Of a DNA stretch of 36,300 bases, positions 36,160 through 36,300 are shown piece by piece (the first letter of the stretch is position 1; the number at the start of each line of letters is the position of its first letter). The stretch comes from an uncultured Rhodospirillaceae bacterium (lineage in GTDB: Bacteria; Pseudomonadota; Alphaproteobacteria; Rhodospirillales; Magnetospirillaceae): positions 1-36,300 of the forward strand of contig CAJANL010000064.1 of assembly GCA_903941105.1 (NCBI GenBank). Direction: 5' to 3'. Below the pieces are notes generated by a model. That model was not told the DNA's origin. It ran no database searches and saw only the letters and a list, made by a program, of their open reading frames with translations. Position numbers and translations under genes: made by a program.

Positions 36160-36300
36160 CCCCCCCCCTGTTGGTGGAATAGCTGGTTGTCCAGGTAGTC
36201 AATAGGAGGGGCCCCCGCGCGCCCGCAGCGCTCGTCAAGTAGCTGGCGGCGGGCGCGCGTGGGAGGTCTCCTGTTGACCCACCTGGGCAACCGGCGACGC
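36102..36300 (-). mobile_element. End of an IS21-family-like insertion sequence, partial
   Basis: The segment starts with TGTCAATCGGCG, an IS21-like terminus beginning TG. Within 60 bases the unit AATCGGCGTC-N-AA-WW-TTGAC-CCCCC occurs twice (36106-36130 and 36141-36165), the kind of multiple terminal repeat that IS21-family transposases bind. On the opposite strand this reads as the right end after istB. A 15-bp inverted repeat with one mismatch (36212-36226 / 36249-36263) may be the terminator after istB. The transposase genes lie outside the window, so the family call rests on the repeats only. Confidence 0.6.
36106..36165. repeat. Two direct repeats at the IS end
   Basis: Two 25-bp copies at 36106-36130 and 36141-36165 share AATCGGCGTC and TTGACCCCCC and differ in the four to five bases between. 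Their period is 35 bases. Confidence 0.8.

Noticed and set aside
35601..36290. A minus-strand frame through the IS end, checked as istB
   Set aside because: The translation near the window edge does not look like an IstB C-terminus and the rest is antisense to the truncated gene. Only the IS end itself is reported.

Overview
The window is GC-rich bacterial chromosome, most likely from a magnetospirillum-like member of the Rhodospirillales (Alphaproteobacteria). This rests on the hisG-hisD-UPF0262-low-molecular-weight phosphatase gene order, a two-subunit NADPH glutamate synthase, a cytochrome c', a bacteriohemerythrin and a soluble globin-coupled chemoreceptor. The genus is inference. I saw no rRNA, tRNA, CRISPR array or phage structural gene.

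Region 1 (about 1-10800, all + strand) is an unusual run of exported proteins. It holds three caspase-like (peptidase C14) proteins with signal peptides (the first cut by the window edge), a FlgT-N-like protein, two tandem paralogues (one a lipoprotein), a TIGR02594-type Cys/His hydrolase, a TolB-N/FlgO-like protein with a DUF4384-like C-terminus, and a lytic transglycosylase. The caspase paralogues share their N-terminal halves but differ in their C-terminal modules (FGE-sulfatase-like, MORN, or none). Four proteins here end in the same residues, Asp/Asn-Arg-Trp. Region 2 (10866-14280) is a translationally coupled three-gene operon of unrecognised proteins. The last is a single-pass membrane protein whose N-terminal domain resembles the Lon (S16) proteolytic fold. 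Together these two regions look like an undescribed envelope proteolysis or signalling island, and they are the best candidate for a new system.

Region 3 (14432-18841) is mixed housekeeping and accessory content: two small ORFs, cytochrome c', a PagL-like lipid A deacylase, a 4-hydroxylaminobenzoate lyase family protein, a glycine-zipper lipoprotein, a small membrane protein, 6-phosphogluconolactonase and a hemerythrin that lacks one expected iron ligand. Region 4 (18960-21058) is an OmpR/EnvZ-type two-component pair on the minus strand.

Region 5 (21169-24083) is the his/UPF0262/phosphatase cluster. It is followed by a convergent methyl-accepting protein (24346-25785) with a globin-like domain that seems to lack the heme-ligating His. 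Region 6 (26238-32280) is gltB-gltD, ended by a clear intrinsic terminator. Region 7 (32642-36300) is accessory DNA: a two-HKD phospholipase D-like protein coupled to an unrecognised protein, whose 3' end is interrupted by what looks like the end of an IS21-family element that runs off the window. The pair resembles components of defence islands, but that is inference.
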